Assembly (NCBI GenBank): GCA_945643635.1
Contig: CALZFC010000010.1
Coordinates: forward strand, 2,308,501 to 2,372,500
DNA: 64,000 nucleotides
Reading direction: 5' to 3'
DNA from: Allodiplogaster sudhausi
Lineage: Eukaryota; Nematoda; Chromadorea; Rhabditida; Diplogasteridae
Shown here: positions 1-10,760 of the stretch, piece by piece
Numbering within the stretch: position 1 is the stretch's first letter
How the letters are laid out: every line of letters starts with the position of its first letter
Notes under the pieces: generated by a model
What the model was told of the DNA's origin: nothing
The model's database searches: none
The model's input: the letters and a program-made list of their open reading frames with translations, nothing else
Made by a program: the position numbers and the translations under genes

Positions 1-3000
1 GCGCATCGATCGCAGACACGTGAGATGTTCCGTGATCCACGGGCACGCTCTGCAAAGGGCAGCAGCCAAGGATCAGAGATCAGAGATCAGAGATCAGCCC
101 GGATGTGGCTCACTTCTATTAGCCCCCCTCATCTCTTTACATGAAGTAACATTTCTCAACATTCCAGCAATCTTAGCAATCCTAAACGAAAGAAATATCA
201 TAAGATAACTGATAGAATGTTAAAGGAGGTTCCTTGATTTTTGGTCAAATGATTTTGGTCAAATTTTTGATGATTTTTGATCAAATGATTATATTGGACA
301 CCAGATCTTGGCTTGGGAATCAGGTGACCAATAATCATTTGCACAAAAATCAGCAGGTCACCGTTAAAGGAAACACGTGATAAAATACGAAGAATTGAAG
401 ACATCATGGTGCACCTTGATGACGTCAGTGTATGCGTCCATTGGCTGAGACTCGTTTGTCACCGCCTTCATTACGGTCTCGATGTACTCCCTGAACCATG
501 AAAAAATACACTTCTCTTTTTTACAATAGCCTTAATAGTGTTCCACACTTTCACGAAAAAGGAGAGAAATATGTGTATAGCTGACGGAGTCATCATAATC
601 GCCACGAGATTGCGCGCGCTCTCCACAAACTTCCAGTCGCCGAGTTTCGTTCTTTGCGCGTACGCAAACTTCTGAGCCTCGATGTATCGATGATAGACGA
701 GCGGGTCGTTCAGATCCACTTTTGATGAGCCGTCGTACCATTCTCAAGTTGTATATCTATGTATTCTATTTCATAAACATCCACTCCTCACCAGCAATTT
801 CTTATAATCTTGATTCACAATATGTTCTCAATTATCTCTTTATCAAATTACAAGGATTTTTTTTATGATTTCGCGGTTTTGTATATATTACGTTTGGTCG
901 CATAACATATTTAGTGCTGAAATAAGTTATTATAACATATTCTAAAAAAGATGTCGCAAACAGTTAAAAAGAAAAAAAAATTCTAAGAAAGATATCGCAA
1001 ACAGTAGAAAAGAAAAAAAATTCGAAGAAAGATATCGCGATCAGTAGAAAAGAAAAAAAATTCGAAGAAGGATATCGCAAACAGTAGAAAGACACTGACT
1101 GGCCATGGTCCGAATGATGCTCTGCATGATGACAAAGGAAGAAGGAGGCGGAGGGCCACACATCGCCAGACCACCCGGAAGATCTTTCACGACCAGCGGA
1201 GACTCCTCGACGAGTGTCTGGTAGGCGGCCAAGTCGGCCGCAGTCACAAGCCCCCCGTGCATGTGAAACTCGGCCGCGATCGATTGAGCCATTCCATCTC
1301 AACAGAAAGATCGCAAATAAAATACAAAGAAATCGAGATACTCTCTCAGCTCCTGATTGTAAGAAAAGATCCATCTCAATCCATTCAGTTAGAAAGATCG
1401 CAAATATGTAGATTACAAAGAAATCAACTTACTACCCCAGCTCCTCAAAAGAAGCGACTCACTTCGATAGAAGAGACCAACGGGGTCGGTGTCATTGGCA
1501 ATGAGGTCGAGAGTGCGAGCGAGCGTCTCTCTCTTCAGCAGATCACCCTCTTCGTAGACTCGGCCAGTTGCAGGGTCGACGAACTCTTTCCTTCACGAGA
1601 AAAGAAAGCGAAATATGTTGTGAAAACGAACGACTAATCCCCATCTGAGCATTTCATAATGCCTGACATGATAAATTGATTGATTGATTAATTGACTGAT
1701 AGATTGGCTTGTTGTAACTTACAATTAAATTATTACAGAAAGAGTTGCTCTAAAGGAGAAAGAAGCGGTGCTGACTGACTTCATGTGCTCGTCTGCCATG
1801 ATCTCCTTCTCCTTCTTCACGAGGACCTCTGCGAGATTGTTGGAGACGGGGAATCCACGGGCGGCCAAACGGGCAGCAGGCGCGACGAGTCGCCGCCACA
1901 TGACGGCACCGGAGCCGAAGTGCTTGAAGGCCGTCCAGAAGCCGTGCAACTCGCCTGGCGTCGCCACCGAGCGATAGCCTGTGCGAGATTCATTTTATAT
2001 TTTGTACATTTAAACGAGACCATAAGGCCAAGAACTCCTACCACAAAGTCCCTGACAGATTGGAAAGAAAGTACGGTATAAACAATCCATCCACAGAAAT
2101 TGCGCTACTGAACACCACAATTTATTGACCTTAAACGAAACAAAAAAAAAAGTAATTTTGCCTCCTCCTTTTATTTGAGAGAGAAGGAAGGAGACTTGCC
2201 TTCGGAAGACTGCCGGGAGTCGTTGACGTACATGGTCTCTGTCGCCGCCAACGGCGCCGTTTCTCGCGCGTCCACTGTCACGCAGCGGCGCGTGGTTCTG
2301 TCTCGCAAGGAAGTGAACTCACGAAGACTTAGCGCAGCTCAGTGGTGCATTATGTTAATTAGTAGAACAGTATAATAATAGGTCTTAAGTTTTTGGAATC
2401 TCGATATCATGCTACATACAAAATGTTTACTAACTGTCGTGTTAGCACGACGTGAACTAACCGTAAGAATTTATATATTGTCATTCCCGCTCAAGAAGTC
2501 ACATTTTTGAGTGATTCTGCAAACAAAATCGAGTACGTCAATATGTTGGATTTCCTTCTCAACTTTTACGCGTTTGAATCTGGCTATCCTTCTCGATCAA
2601 TATTTCTGAGATGTCACATCGTAATGACGTATTGAATAATGAATAGATAAAAATTAATACCTGTTATAAATGGTCATGAAAAATCCGCCGCCGAGTCCAC
2701 TGCTCTGCGGATTGACGACGCCCACGCAGAGGAGAGCAGCGATCGTCGCGTCCACTGCGTTGCCGCCCTCGAAGAGGACGTCCCTTAACAAAGATCTCTT
2801 TATTTAGGCAAACAACAAATTCATTCCTAACCCCATAAGATCAACCCAGGGAGAGTTTATTTGATGTAAGGAGCAAGAATAAAACCTTCGTTTATTTTGG
2901 ATCATGGCTTTTCTTTTTTTTTACAGTTCAAAAATTTTGTCGCTCTTTATTCTCGAGTAGAAAAAAGTGGATTTTCGGCTAAAGATGGGCATAAAATTAC

Positions 3001-3425
3001 ACTTTTCAAAAAGTATTCTTAGAGGATACTAATATGTATTGAGATGTCTACCTTCCAATCTCGCTACAGAGCCCGTTGTCGGAAGCGATGGTGGCCTTCT
3101 TGAATTGGGTGTACATGCTGCCGGAGGGAAGTGCCCAATGCACATTCGGAGTCCTCTTTTCAGTGTTCCCACCGCCCATGTCGATGTTGATGTTCACTTG
3201 CTGGAGAAATTGGGTTGAATTAATGAGGTAATATTAATAATATAATTAATATTATCATTATTATCGTCATCATTAGTATCCCTCTTCAATGTTTTATATG
3301 ATTTCATTTCAATTTTTTTTACATTATACTATTATAAAATATGTAAAAAAATAAACCTCATTGCCAGCTTTGGTGGTGAAAGCGAGAAATGCGAGGAGGA
3401 AGAGCTGAGAGAGAAGCGCAGCCAT
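1..3425 (-). CDS. Gamma-glutamyltransferase, ten exons, 3' end beyond the window
   Basis: Gamma-glutamyltransferase cleaves the gamma-glutamyl bond of glutathione outside the cell. Exons read on the minus strand: 3425-3357 (ATG, hydrophobic signal or anchor), 3200-3052, 2783-2661, 2297-2200, 1978-1780, 1590-1463, 1297-1100, 742-586, 490-415 and 49 to the edge. Every phase agrees. Recognisable family blocks in order: [33 protein letters not shown] then [40 protein letters not shown], the [13 protein letters not shown] block, the GPPPPSSF block and the [12 protein letters not shown] block. The last exon reads [12 protein letters not shown]; this is the autocleavage site, and the nucleophile Thr is codon 28-26. 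The rest of the small catalytic subunit lies off the left edge. The fourth intron has a GC donor at 2199-2198. No inactivating change is seen, so the gene is probably functional. Confidence 0.93.
950..1092. repeat. 40-bp tandem repeat in a transferase intron
   Basis: Three to four copies of a 40-bp A-rich unit beginning GATATCGCAA or GATGTCGCAA start at 950, 991, 1031 and 1071. The array ends just left of the transferase exon 1297-1100, inside the following intron. Related GATCGCAAAT stretches occur at about 1310 and 1395 in the neighbouring intron. No coding potential is expected. Confidence 0.75.
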
Positions 3426-3924
3426 CTCTATGGAATTTATAGAGAAGAATGATAATATGTATCTACCTATTCACATTATCTTTTACGAATATTCTTGGTG
3501 AGATTTTTATAATAATAATCAATTAAAAATATATGTAATAAAATACAATGAGTAAAATTATGCTGAAAAAATTAACTTGTTTGCAATATGATTGGGCCTA
3601 TGCAAGTGACCATGATAAATGATAGCTAAGAAGTGATGAACATGCTTGAAAATGTTGTCTCTTTTATATCTCGCCTTAACGATAGTAGCAAAACGCATTT
3701 ACCAATAAATAGGATAAGGGAATTGTGAATGAGAGGGGGGGGGGGAGAAGAGAGAAAGAGAGGGAGAGAGAGAGAGAGAGTGAGGGGGGGAGTGAGAGAA
3801 GAGAGGAGTGTAAGAGAATGAGAGAGGAGGGAAGGAGCGAGGAGTGTGTGAGAGAGTGAGAGAGAAGGTGAGAGTGAGAGAGAGAGAGAACATTATTATT
3901 CGGAAGCAGGAGAAGAGCAAGAAT
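3426..3924. other. Intergenic: transferase upstream region and GA tract
   Basis: AT-rich upstream flank of the transferase gene, followed by a purine tract of about 3736-3895, mostly (GA)n with runs of G. The ORFs called through the tract are low-complexity products. No gene is seen. Confidence 0.6.
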
Positions 3925-4281
3925 CTACTCGAGAATAAAGAGCGAAAGGCGGCAATCGCAATCGGGACGGTCTTCTTGAACAATTAAAGACGGTCTTCTT
4001 GAACAATTCTGTCTGCTGACGTTGGTTCTTGATGAGCCTCCAGAAGCACGAAGAAGTAACATTTCTCCTTCTTGAAATGGCTCGATTGCACGCCATAAAA
4101 TGGCCTCACTAGAGAAACAACAGTATCTCTCTCTTTGATGAAAATGAAACTTTTCATGGCCGTAAGCGAAGGCGGCGCAGGCGACAGCGACCTGGACGGG
4201 CTCGTCGAGGTCGAGGACACCGCTCGCGGGCTCGACTCCCAGACGCTCGTCATTCTTTGTTCTTTCTTCTCGGGGGGATCA
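3925..4281 (-). pseudogene. Diverged major sperm protein (MSP) domain remnant
   Basis: One frame is open from a TGA at about 4282 down to the TAG at 3927-3925. Its first third reads RLGVEPASGVLDLDEP followed by AVACAAFAYGHE. This matches the C-terminal half of nematode MSP in order and spacing (RLGV-P--GVLD--E, then AV-C-AFA-G-E). A looser PFQEGEM about 24 residues on falls where MSP has its WFQGDGM-type segment. There is no ATG, the N-terminal half of the domain is missing, and the tail degenerates into a region that repeats itself (GTTCAAGAAGACCG twice). I read it as a pseudogene or an orphan exon. MSP is the nematode sperm cytoskeletal protein, and its presence is one of the main reasons for placing the window in Nematoda. 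Confidence 0.6.
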
Positions 4282-4545
4282 CTTGAAGAAATCAGCTGAG
4301 GATAGCACTTTCCAGTCCCCTCCCGCTCACTTTCACATCCTTTCCTTACTGGTGCCAGAGCTGACCATTAGTTTCCTTTATTTATTTTTCACTACAAAGT
4401 AATTCCCCTGAGTTCTCTACTTTTTGCTCCGTGGATTCTAAGACCGCAACAAGACGGCGGCTGTTATCACAATGAGAAGCAATGAGTAGAACAATCTTTC
4501 TCTCTCTCTCTCTCTGTTCTCTCTCTCTGTTCTCTCTCTCTCTCT

Positions 4546-4588
<43 letters not shown>

Positions 4589-5344
4589 CCCTTCATCCTC
4601 TTCACACAGCGCTGATAGTATTGCGAGGCCGAATTATCAAGCTGAACTATTCGCAGCGTGCCATTAGTTCTGAACTATCTGCGCTGTGTGAATTCCTCTA
4701 CCCTCACTTGTTGTCTTATATGTTTATACTACGCTTCCAAAGAGTCTCAGTCTCCCTGGCAGTCACAGCAGCTTCTGCCGTGCCCATTCTCCTGTTTCAT
4801 CGTGTTCACTATTTTTTTTTCCTTTTCTTAAAAACTGACTTTGCTCTTGTTATCAATTGTCCATCTTTTCCTGTACCAAGAATTTAGAGAAATATATAAA
4901 TAGTAAAAAAAATTAAAGATAATTACTTATCGGATTCCTTCTTCCGCTCTATTTTGATTCACATAGAGTTAGAGGCCACCACTCTTGTAAATGGCGGGAT
5001 GTCATGCACGAGGCCAGAGCTATAGCAAGCAGCCGACTGACTGAGGTAGGCCGACTCCCGCTGCCACAGTGTTCGCCGGAATCAGCAATGTAGGCCGCGA
5101 CTGCTCCCTATCTATCTCTTTCTTTATCTACATATTATGTGCATGTAGGAATGGGTAATCACATTTTCTACGTGTGCTTTCTTTTCATAGCAAATTTGTA
5201 CATTAAACGACAGAAACTGCCTAATTAAAAAGTACATGTAGTTTCGGATGTAGCTTGACACTGACATTGAACACTTCTCTAATGAACCTACGGAAAAAAA
5301 TCTTAAGAAATCCGAATGGCCTCTGTGGTCATTCGCATCCTTGT
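4282..5344. other. Intergenic with (CT)n tract
   Basis: No gene is supported. A (CT)n tract spans about 4498-4585. The remainder is AT-rich; the short ORFs at 4482-4887 run through or out of the CT tract and have no domain-like content. Confidence 0.5.
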
Positions 5345-6699
5345 TCAGGCCCCTGCAAGTAACAACGTACGATTCGATACATTCCAGCAGCTTTCCTCCA
5401 CAACTTTTTTTTTAAATATGTAGAAGAAGATAATTTAATGAAAATAATTGCGAACAATAAATGCACAAAAAAACAATAAATAAATCCAAAAATCGATTGT
5501 CCAAAAACAAAACGATTGGTAAATCGATATGTCCACTTTTGTTCTACTAACCTTGAACGCATGAGAACTCTGTAGTTCTGATCTGAATTGATTCTGCATC
5601 CACCACGCCCTGTAGATAATCGTTTTGGAGGAGGACGTCTTGCATCATATAAGTGAACCCATCGCCCTGAAAAAAAGGAAGGCACTTCGATCTACATATT
5701 TGCATATCTTCGAATGAAAAAAAAAACTTTTTATAATAGAAATAATCTCCGGTGCTTTTAGTGAAAGTCTCGGCACACACCGGAACATGGATAAGACCGC
5801 CGTTTGCGCACGCCAGGTGACAGTAGCCAGGAGAGACGTCGACGACTTTGAACATGTTGACTTCTTCTTGAGTTTTTGCAGCATTATCGCGAAGCATGAG
5901 TTTGGCTTGCATGTTGCCTTAGATGAAAGAGAGGAGGGGATTATCGAAGAAGGCGACGACAAAAAGAAGACAAGCAGACTTTCGATGCGAACTAATGACA
6001 CGATTGCGAGGAGTGCAGTAGAATGTCGGGCTCTATTCTAGTGTAGGCGCCACGCCGAATAATAGTCGTCCCATGGAAACATTAGGCGTCACGCCGCCGA
6101 ATTATAGGCGACCGATGGAAATATTAGGCGTCCCATGACACGATAGGCGTCCGACCGATTTATAGGCGCCCATGCCCAAAAGAACTTATATTTGGATGCC
6201 TGTAAATCTTTCGGACGCCTAGATTTTCTAGGGATGCCTTTATTTTCCATGGTGGGACCCCTATAATTTATTGGGACGCCTACACTAGAATAGAGCAGTG
6301 CCACGGCGGCGACGACAATGAGACCTCGTACTGCTCGTCCTTGTTTACAAACCTGCGTGTTGACTTGGACGCCCATACTGCTCCATCCACTACTCTCGCA
6401 GAATAAATAGGGCGCGATAAACTCGTTGCCTGCACCATCGACGACCTGAGTATCTTATCAGATCGGATAGAACCTGTGCAACTTTGATTCGAACTTTAAG
6501 TGTCCGCATTGACAAGACCTGCGCAAGAGACAACTGACTGTAGAGATCAAGCCGTTGCGACAGACGGCGAAGAATGGTCGAACTCCATCTTTGACGTAAG
6601 AAGTGTAGAGCACGTCAGAGAAGACGCCCCCGCCGAGATCGGTTAGAGCTGGGCACACGTTCAGCGATTCCGCAGGTGGCGTCGGCGTCAAAAGAGCAA
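5345..6699 (-). CDS. Cys-containing secreted-protein gene, C6/DUF281-like (partial model)
   Basis: Exons on the minus strand with good splice signals: 6699-6539 (SLNVCPALTDLGGG, YVKDGVRP, AVCRNGLIST), 6445-6353 (VVDGAGNEFIAPYLFC, SGWSSMGVQVNTQ), about 5917-5781 (NMFKVVDVSPGYCHLACANG) and 5666-5552 (GDGFTYMMQDVLLQND, IQIRTTEFSC). A tiny last exon may end at the TGA 5347-5345. The first two exons join in phase and give a C-x-NG ... C-x4-GW pattern reminiscent of the nematode C6/DUF281 extracellular domains; that resemblance is from memory and weak. The phase between exons 2 and 3 does not close, so an exon or a start is missing there, and no signal peptide was found upstream. A foldback element sits in that intron. 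Function unknown. Confidence 0.5.
6030..6296. mobile_element. Short foldback/MITE with 20-bp perfect terminal inverted repeats
   Basis: Starts GCTCTATTCTAGTGTAGGCG and ends with its exact reverse complement. The interior is built from alternating copies of a TAGGCGYC core spaced about 30-36 bp apart. It lies in an intron of the C6-like gene. No clear target duplication is visible, so the superfamily is unknown. Confidence 0.75.
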
Positions 6700-7985
6700 C
6701 TGAATAGCGTATGATTCGATCAGGGATCGTAACTAAGTTCGTCTCTTATTTATACGAAAGTCAAAAAATTCATTGCTAGTCTATTATAAGAACTGTATGT
6801 GTGTGTGTGTGACTATTTTTTTACTATCACTTGATCAAAAGTAATAATTCGTCAAGTATCTAAAAGAGATTATAGCCAAAAATTATGTGCTGCTTCCATC
6901 AACACTTAACACATTTCTAATATGAGCGAATATAATTATCATTAAGCGTTAAACGAAAAGAGATAACAAAAAGAAAAGAGATAACAAATAGAAAAGAGAT
7001 AACACAAAGAAAAGAGATAACAAAAGTTTTAAGCGGGTATTCCCTAAATTCCTTAAATAATGTGATTCATACGAGAGCACTAATGAAGGAAATAAAAGCG
7101 GAAGAAGAAGAGGGGGGCAGAGAGATCCAGAACGGAAGAAACAAGAAGAAATGCCTGATGAAAGTGCCAATGGAAGGGACAGAGAAGGAGCACAAATAGG
7201 TGACAAAAGGGTGAGAGCAAAAATAGGTCTCACAAAGGGTCTCCTGAAAAGGGTGATCTCCTAAATGCTCACTCAAAGTTCTCTGAACACGGGTCCCGAC
7301 AACATTCACAAACAATTCCAATCAATTCTCACGAGTTCGTCTCAATCCTGAACATCTTCTTCATCCAGAGAATACCCAAAACTCTTGGAAGAGTTCCCAA
7401 GAACGAACACAAATAATATGTGAGCCTTTCAAGGGAAGAGGGCAACAAGTTTATCACTTGTGCAAAGAAAGGACAACGACATATGACAAGGTGGACTATA
7501 ACGGCGGAACAAATGAGCTTCTCTCAAAGGAGAAGAAGCAAGGACGAACCGGCTAACTAGCCACAAAAAAGTCGAAGTGAGAATGATATCTCAAAATCAT
7601 TCAAATGCAAATAAATCTACCGTACCCATGTAATTCCAGGCGAGATAATTAGTTGTTGAAAATGCTACGCATGAAGTTCCATGTGTCAAACTTATTAATC
7701 AAAAGAAAACAAATCTGTTTTTGAACAAGATTTGTCACTCCCAACAGCAAAAAGGAAAACTAAGAGAGCAACAGCTAAATAATACTATAACTAAAACAAC
7801 AGAGACATTCGTCGACGTTCCGCATCGAGTGGCCCATCGTGGTCGCTGAGTTGTAGTTGCTGACGTCGTAGAAGTATTCTCCGTCGTCCAAACCATAGAG
7901 AGACAGTCCATAACAGATCAGATATGACACAAAAAGTTTTCCATTCAGCCAGAAAAATTAACTTCAGTACCCATCCCTTCTAGAC
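6700..7985. other. Intergenic; short tandem repeat, no gene seen
   Basis: Holds a short (TG)n run near 6797 and a four-copy tandem of AAAAGAGATAACAAA-like units of about 18-21 bp at 6955-7026. The rest has no coding signal. Part of it (about 7.2-7.9 kb) may be the 3' end or LTR of the BEL/Pao element to the right, but I could not find a matching second LTR. Confidence 0.4.
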
Positions 7986-10013
7986 TACGGTACCTGAAAA
8001 TCTGGATTACGGTAAAATTCCAGAAGCCGTTCCAGAAATCACCCGATTCCTTTCGGGTGACTCTCCCGAGGGGCGACAAAGGAAGGGGTCACCTCAGAAG
8101 CGTGATGAGTCAGATAACCGTGACGATTTTGTTTTCCCGAATGTGCTCCAGCACTACTCGAAATGTTTTCCTTATTCACATGTTTTATCACTGGATCACT
8201 TTTCTTTATTTCTAGATTCGCAACCTTATTTCCAGAAGATTTTGAGGGCGGACACTCTTTGTATGAGCGGGTTTGGCTGCAAAAATTTTAGGGCATAAGG
8301 ACAAATGATGTTTTCCAGAACACATTTTGCAACCATATTCCAGGCAATTTGGCAAAGAGTGAGAAGAAGACAAGCAACCTAAGCACAGTTCCAAAACTTT
8401 AGCCCGTTCAACACGTTCCTGAATGGTTTTGAAAACAAGACATCGAGTAGCCAGGCCATGCTTGGCACAGTATTCGCATGTTTTTTCCTTACGTTGAGAT
8501 CCTGAAACAGCGCGGTCTGACTTAGCATTTCCCTAATATGAAGCACATTTAATTGATCCGAATGGGCATCGTTTCCTTCCTCAGTATCACCATCATAATC
8601 GCCATCACAAACATCCACTGCATACTTCGGATTATTTGAAAGGCGAGGAGAAGTTTGGTTCCTGAACTTATCAAAATGGTCATAAGGGTCGGAATGAATA
8701 CTACGCCTATCGGAAGGCAACGGTTCTAAATCAAAAGACCTGCAAGTGTTCCTTAGAGATATTTCAGAGAATTCCACAACACGAAGAATATTTTCAATCG
8801 TTCCATAAATGGCTGGCAATGTTTGTCTTTTTCCATAAATTTAACTCCAAACATGCTGCGTAGTCTTGACCGGAAACTTTTCGAGAATCATCTGGTGCAA
8901 GACAAGATTGTCATTAACTGGCATAAAATGCATAAGTTTGCAAGTAATTTGTCTGATCGCATAAAGAAGGTCAAATTGTTCCTTAGTGGAGTCCATACAA
9001 GGCGAAATACTAGAGAGCTGCTGCATCAAGAGACTAGCATGCATTTCCGTATTTCCGTATCGATTGTTTAGTTCGGAACGGGCGCGTGCATAATTCTCTC
9101 CAGAAGTGGGAATTTGAGAAATGAAAGATTTAGCAGATCCAAACAAGCATTCCTTCAAGTATCTAAATTTCTGAAAGGCAGAAAGGGAAGGGTCGTGATC
9201 CACAGCTTCATCAAATTCTTCCATAAAGGTGTGAAAAAGGGTTACATCATCACCAGAATATCTAGGGAGCTCGAGAGGAGGAAGGACATGTTGGCGCTGG
9301 TTCGAAATAACCTTAGCCAAAGTATCCAAAATGTTCAGATTATTCGATAAAGTGGGGCAAGTGGGGTACTGTGCATCCGAACCAGAATAACGGTGATTAC
9401 CGTATCTATAACCTGAATTTGAAAAACGAGGGGGAAGGTAATCAACATTTCTTCGCTCTGGCGGAGTTCGTTCAATATGCTGAAACACTCGTGAACTAGA
9501 ATTTGGAAGCCGGGAATGGAGATGGCGCAATGAAGAATGTATCTGCTGGGCACGCTGATAAAGGAGAGATGCATATCTAGAAGCAGTATCACCTACTTCC
9601 TTCAGATCATATTCATTATTTTCCAAAGAATGCTTATCCAAGTCCTGATGTTCCCAATCATTAAGCATGGACACGGCAAGCATAAAAACACGAGAATCTT
9701 TGCTGGCCTTATTAATATAATTATTACGAGGCGAACAATAGTCCAGAAGAAATGAATTTGCACGCGACTTAAGTTCCAAAAGTTGACCAGTTTCCATATT
9801 GATTTGACGCCGTTCATAAATATCTGAAAACCTTTCGTGTAAAGTTCCAAAATGAGCTGAACAATGATAAAGGAAATCGTTAATTACATCGCACTTCACA
9901 ATTAGAGAACCCAGATAAGCATCAAATGGAAATGAATTGCTGTCAATTTCATGATTTCCTGAAATCTCATTATTTCGAGTGGGATAGCCAAAATTTTCCT
10001 TATAAATTCCCAA
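7986..10013 (-). mobile_element. Decayed BEL/Pao LTR retrotransposon, gag region only
   Basis: The longest ORF (10013-8841, 390 codons) carries the BEL/Pao gag domain of the DUF1759 type: LPPLELPRYSGDD followed by the FRYLKECLFGSAKSF block and a LNNRYGN motif. An in-frame TAA at 8843-8841 interrupts it and the same frame then continues to about 8480. A one-base frame change at the A-run near 8480-8485 precedes the Cys/His-rich zinc-knuckle region (about 8475-8270). Another frame change follows near 8212, and traces of frame continue to about 7986. No protease, reverse transcriptase, RNase H or integrase is present, and LTRs were not recognised. It is a dead, truncated copy. Confidence 0.85.
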
Positions 10014-10044
10014 AGATATGCAAAGAGATTTTTTTCCAAATTTT

Positions 10045-10260
10045 CTTCATAATGCGAAAGCTTTGGCCCCTGATTTTTGATTCACAGAAATAGTCACAAA
10101 AAGTGACATTACTTACAATTCAAATGAAACTAAGAATAAAATATGTCAACATTTACAAAGACCAGCGCACAAATTTTCGTGTAGCAATTTTTCTGGATAC
10201 TTCATTTAAAAAAATTCAAGGGAAGTGCGCTGATAAAAAAATAAACTTCTAACTACAATT
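10045..10260. repeat. Dispersed repeat, first copy (second at 30071-30285)
   Basis: The block from the sequence GAAAGCTTTGGCC to ATAAACTTCTAAC is repeated at 30071-30285 with scattered substitutions and small indels. Both copies lie upstream of a cluster gene's duplicated intergenic block, so it was probably carried along during gene duplication. Confidence 0.7.
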
Positions 10261-10267
10261 ACCAAAC

Positions 10268-10760
10268 GTTCCGGAATCAGCAGACATCACCGCAGATGAG
10301 TTGAGCCAGTGTTGCCCACTCAGAGCAGAAGGAAGACGGAGAGACGAGAGGAGGATCATCAGTTGACATGGCTCAAGACGATACCTGCGCTGTTGTCTCC
10401 TTATCGATACGGTTTTCGGTTACTTCTGAGAATCGAATTTTTTATGACTCGACTGCTTTGCTTCACTTGTTCCATTTTTTTTTGTTGCATAATTTTTTTC
10501 TCAGCTATCAATTTCTCATGCCGGAAGTGTCGGCACATCATCGAAAAGAAGACAAAATCGAGAAAGAGAGAAATAACAAGCGACAATTCCTTTTCTCATC
10601 CAATGTCAACCTAATGACTCACCCCTCCCCCCTTTCCTTTTCTGCTTTCCTTCCAGCTGATTCACTTGCTTCGCTCATTCCTTTTTTAAGAACGATAAGC
10701 ATAGATGCCCGCCATTCTTCTTTCTTACCTTTCTTGTTCATGTTTTGAATTTTGAATTTC
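10268..10760. repeat. Duplicated intergenic block (partial copy)
   Basis: Begins GTTCCGGAATCAGCAGACATCACC and shares CAGAGCAGAAGGAAGACGGAGAGACGAGAGG with the block copies at 21.9, 30.7 and 47.9 kb. It runs on into the CT-rich 5' flank of the first cluster gene. It lacks the first about 70 bp and the GC-rich middle present in the 17.2 and 40.2 kb copies. Confidence 0.6.

Noticed and set aside
5329..6001. Three overlapping minus ORFs (118, 121 and 118 codons) as separate genes
   Set aside because: They are exons of the C6-like gene read into introns; splice sites explain the coding parts.
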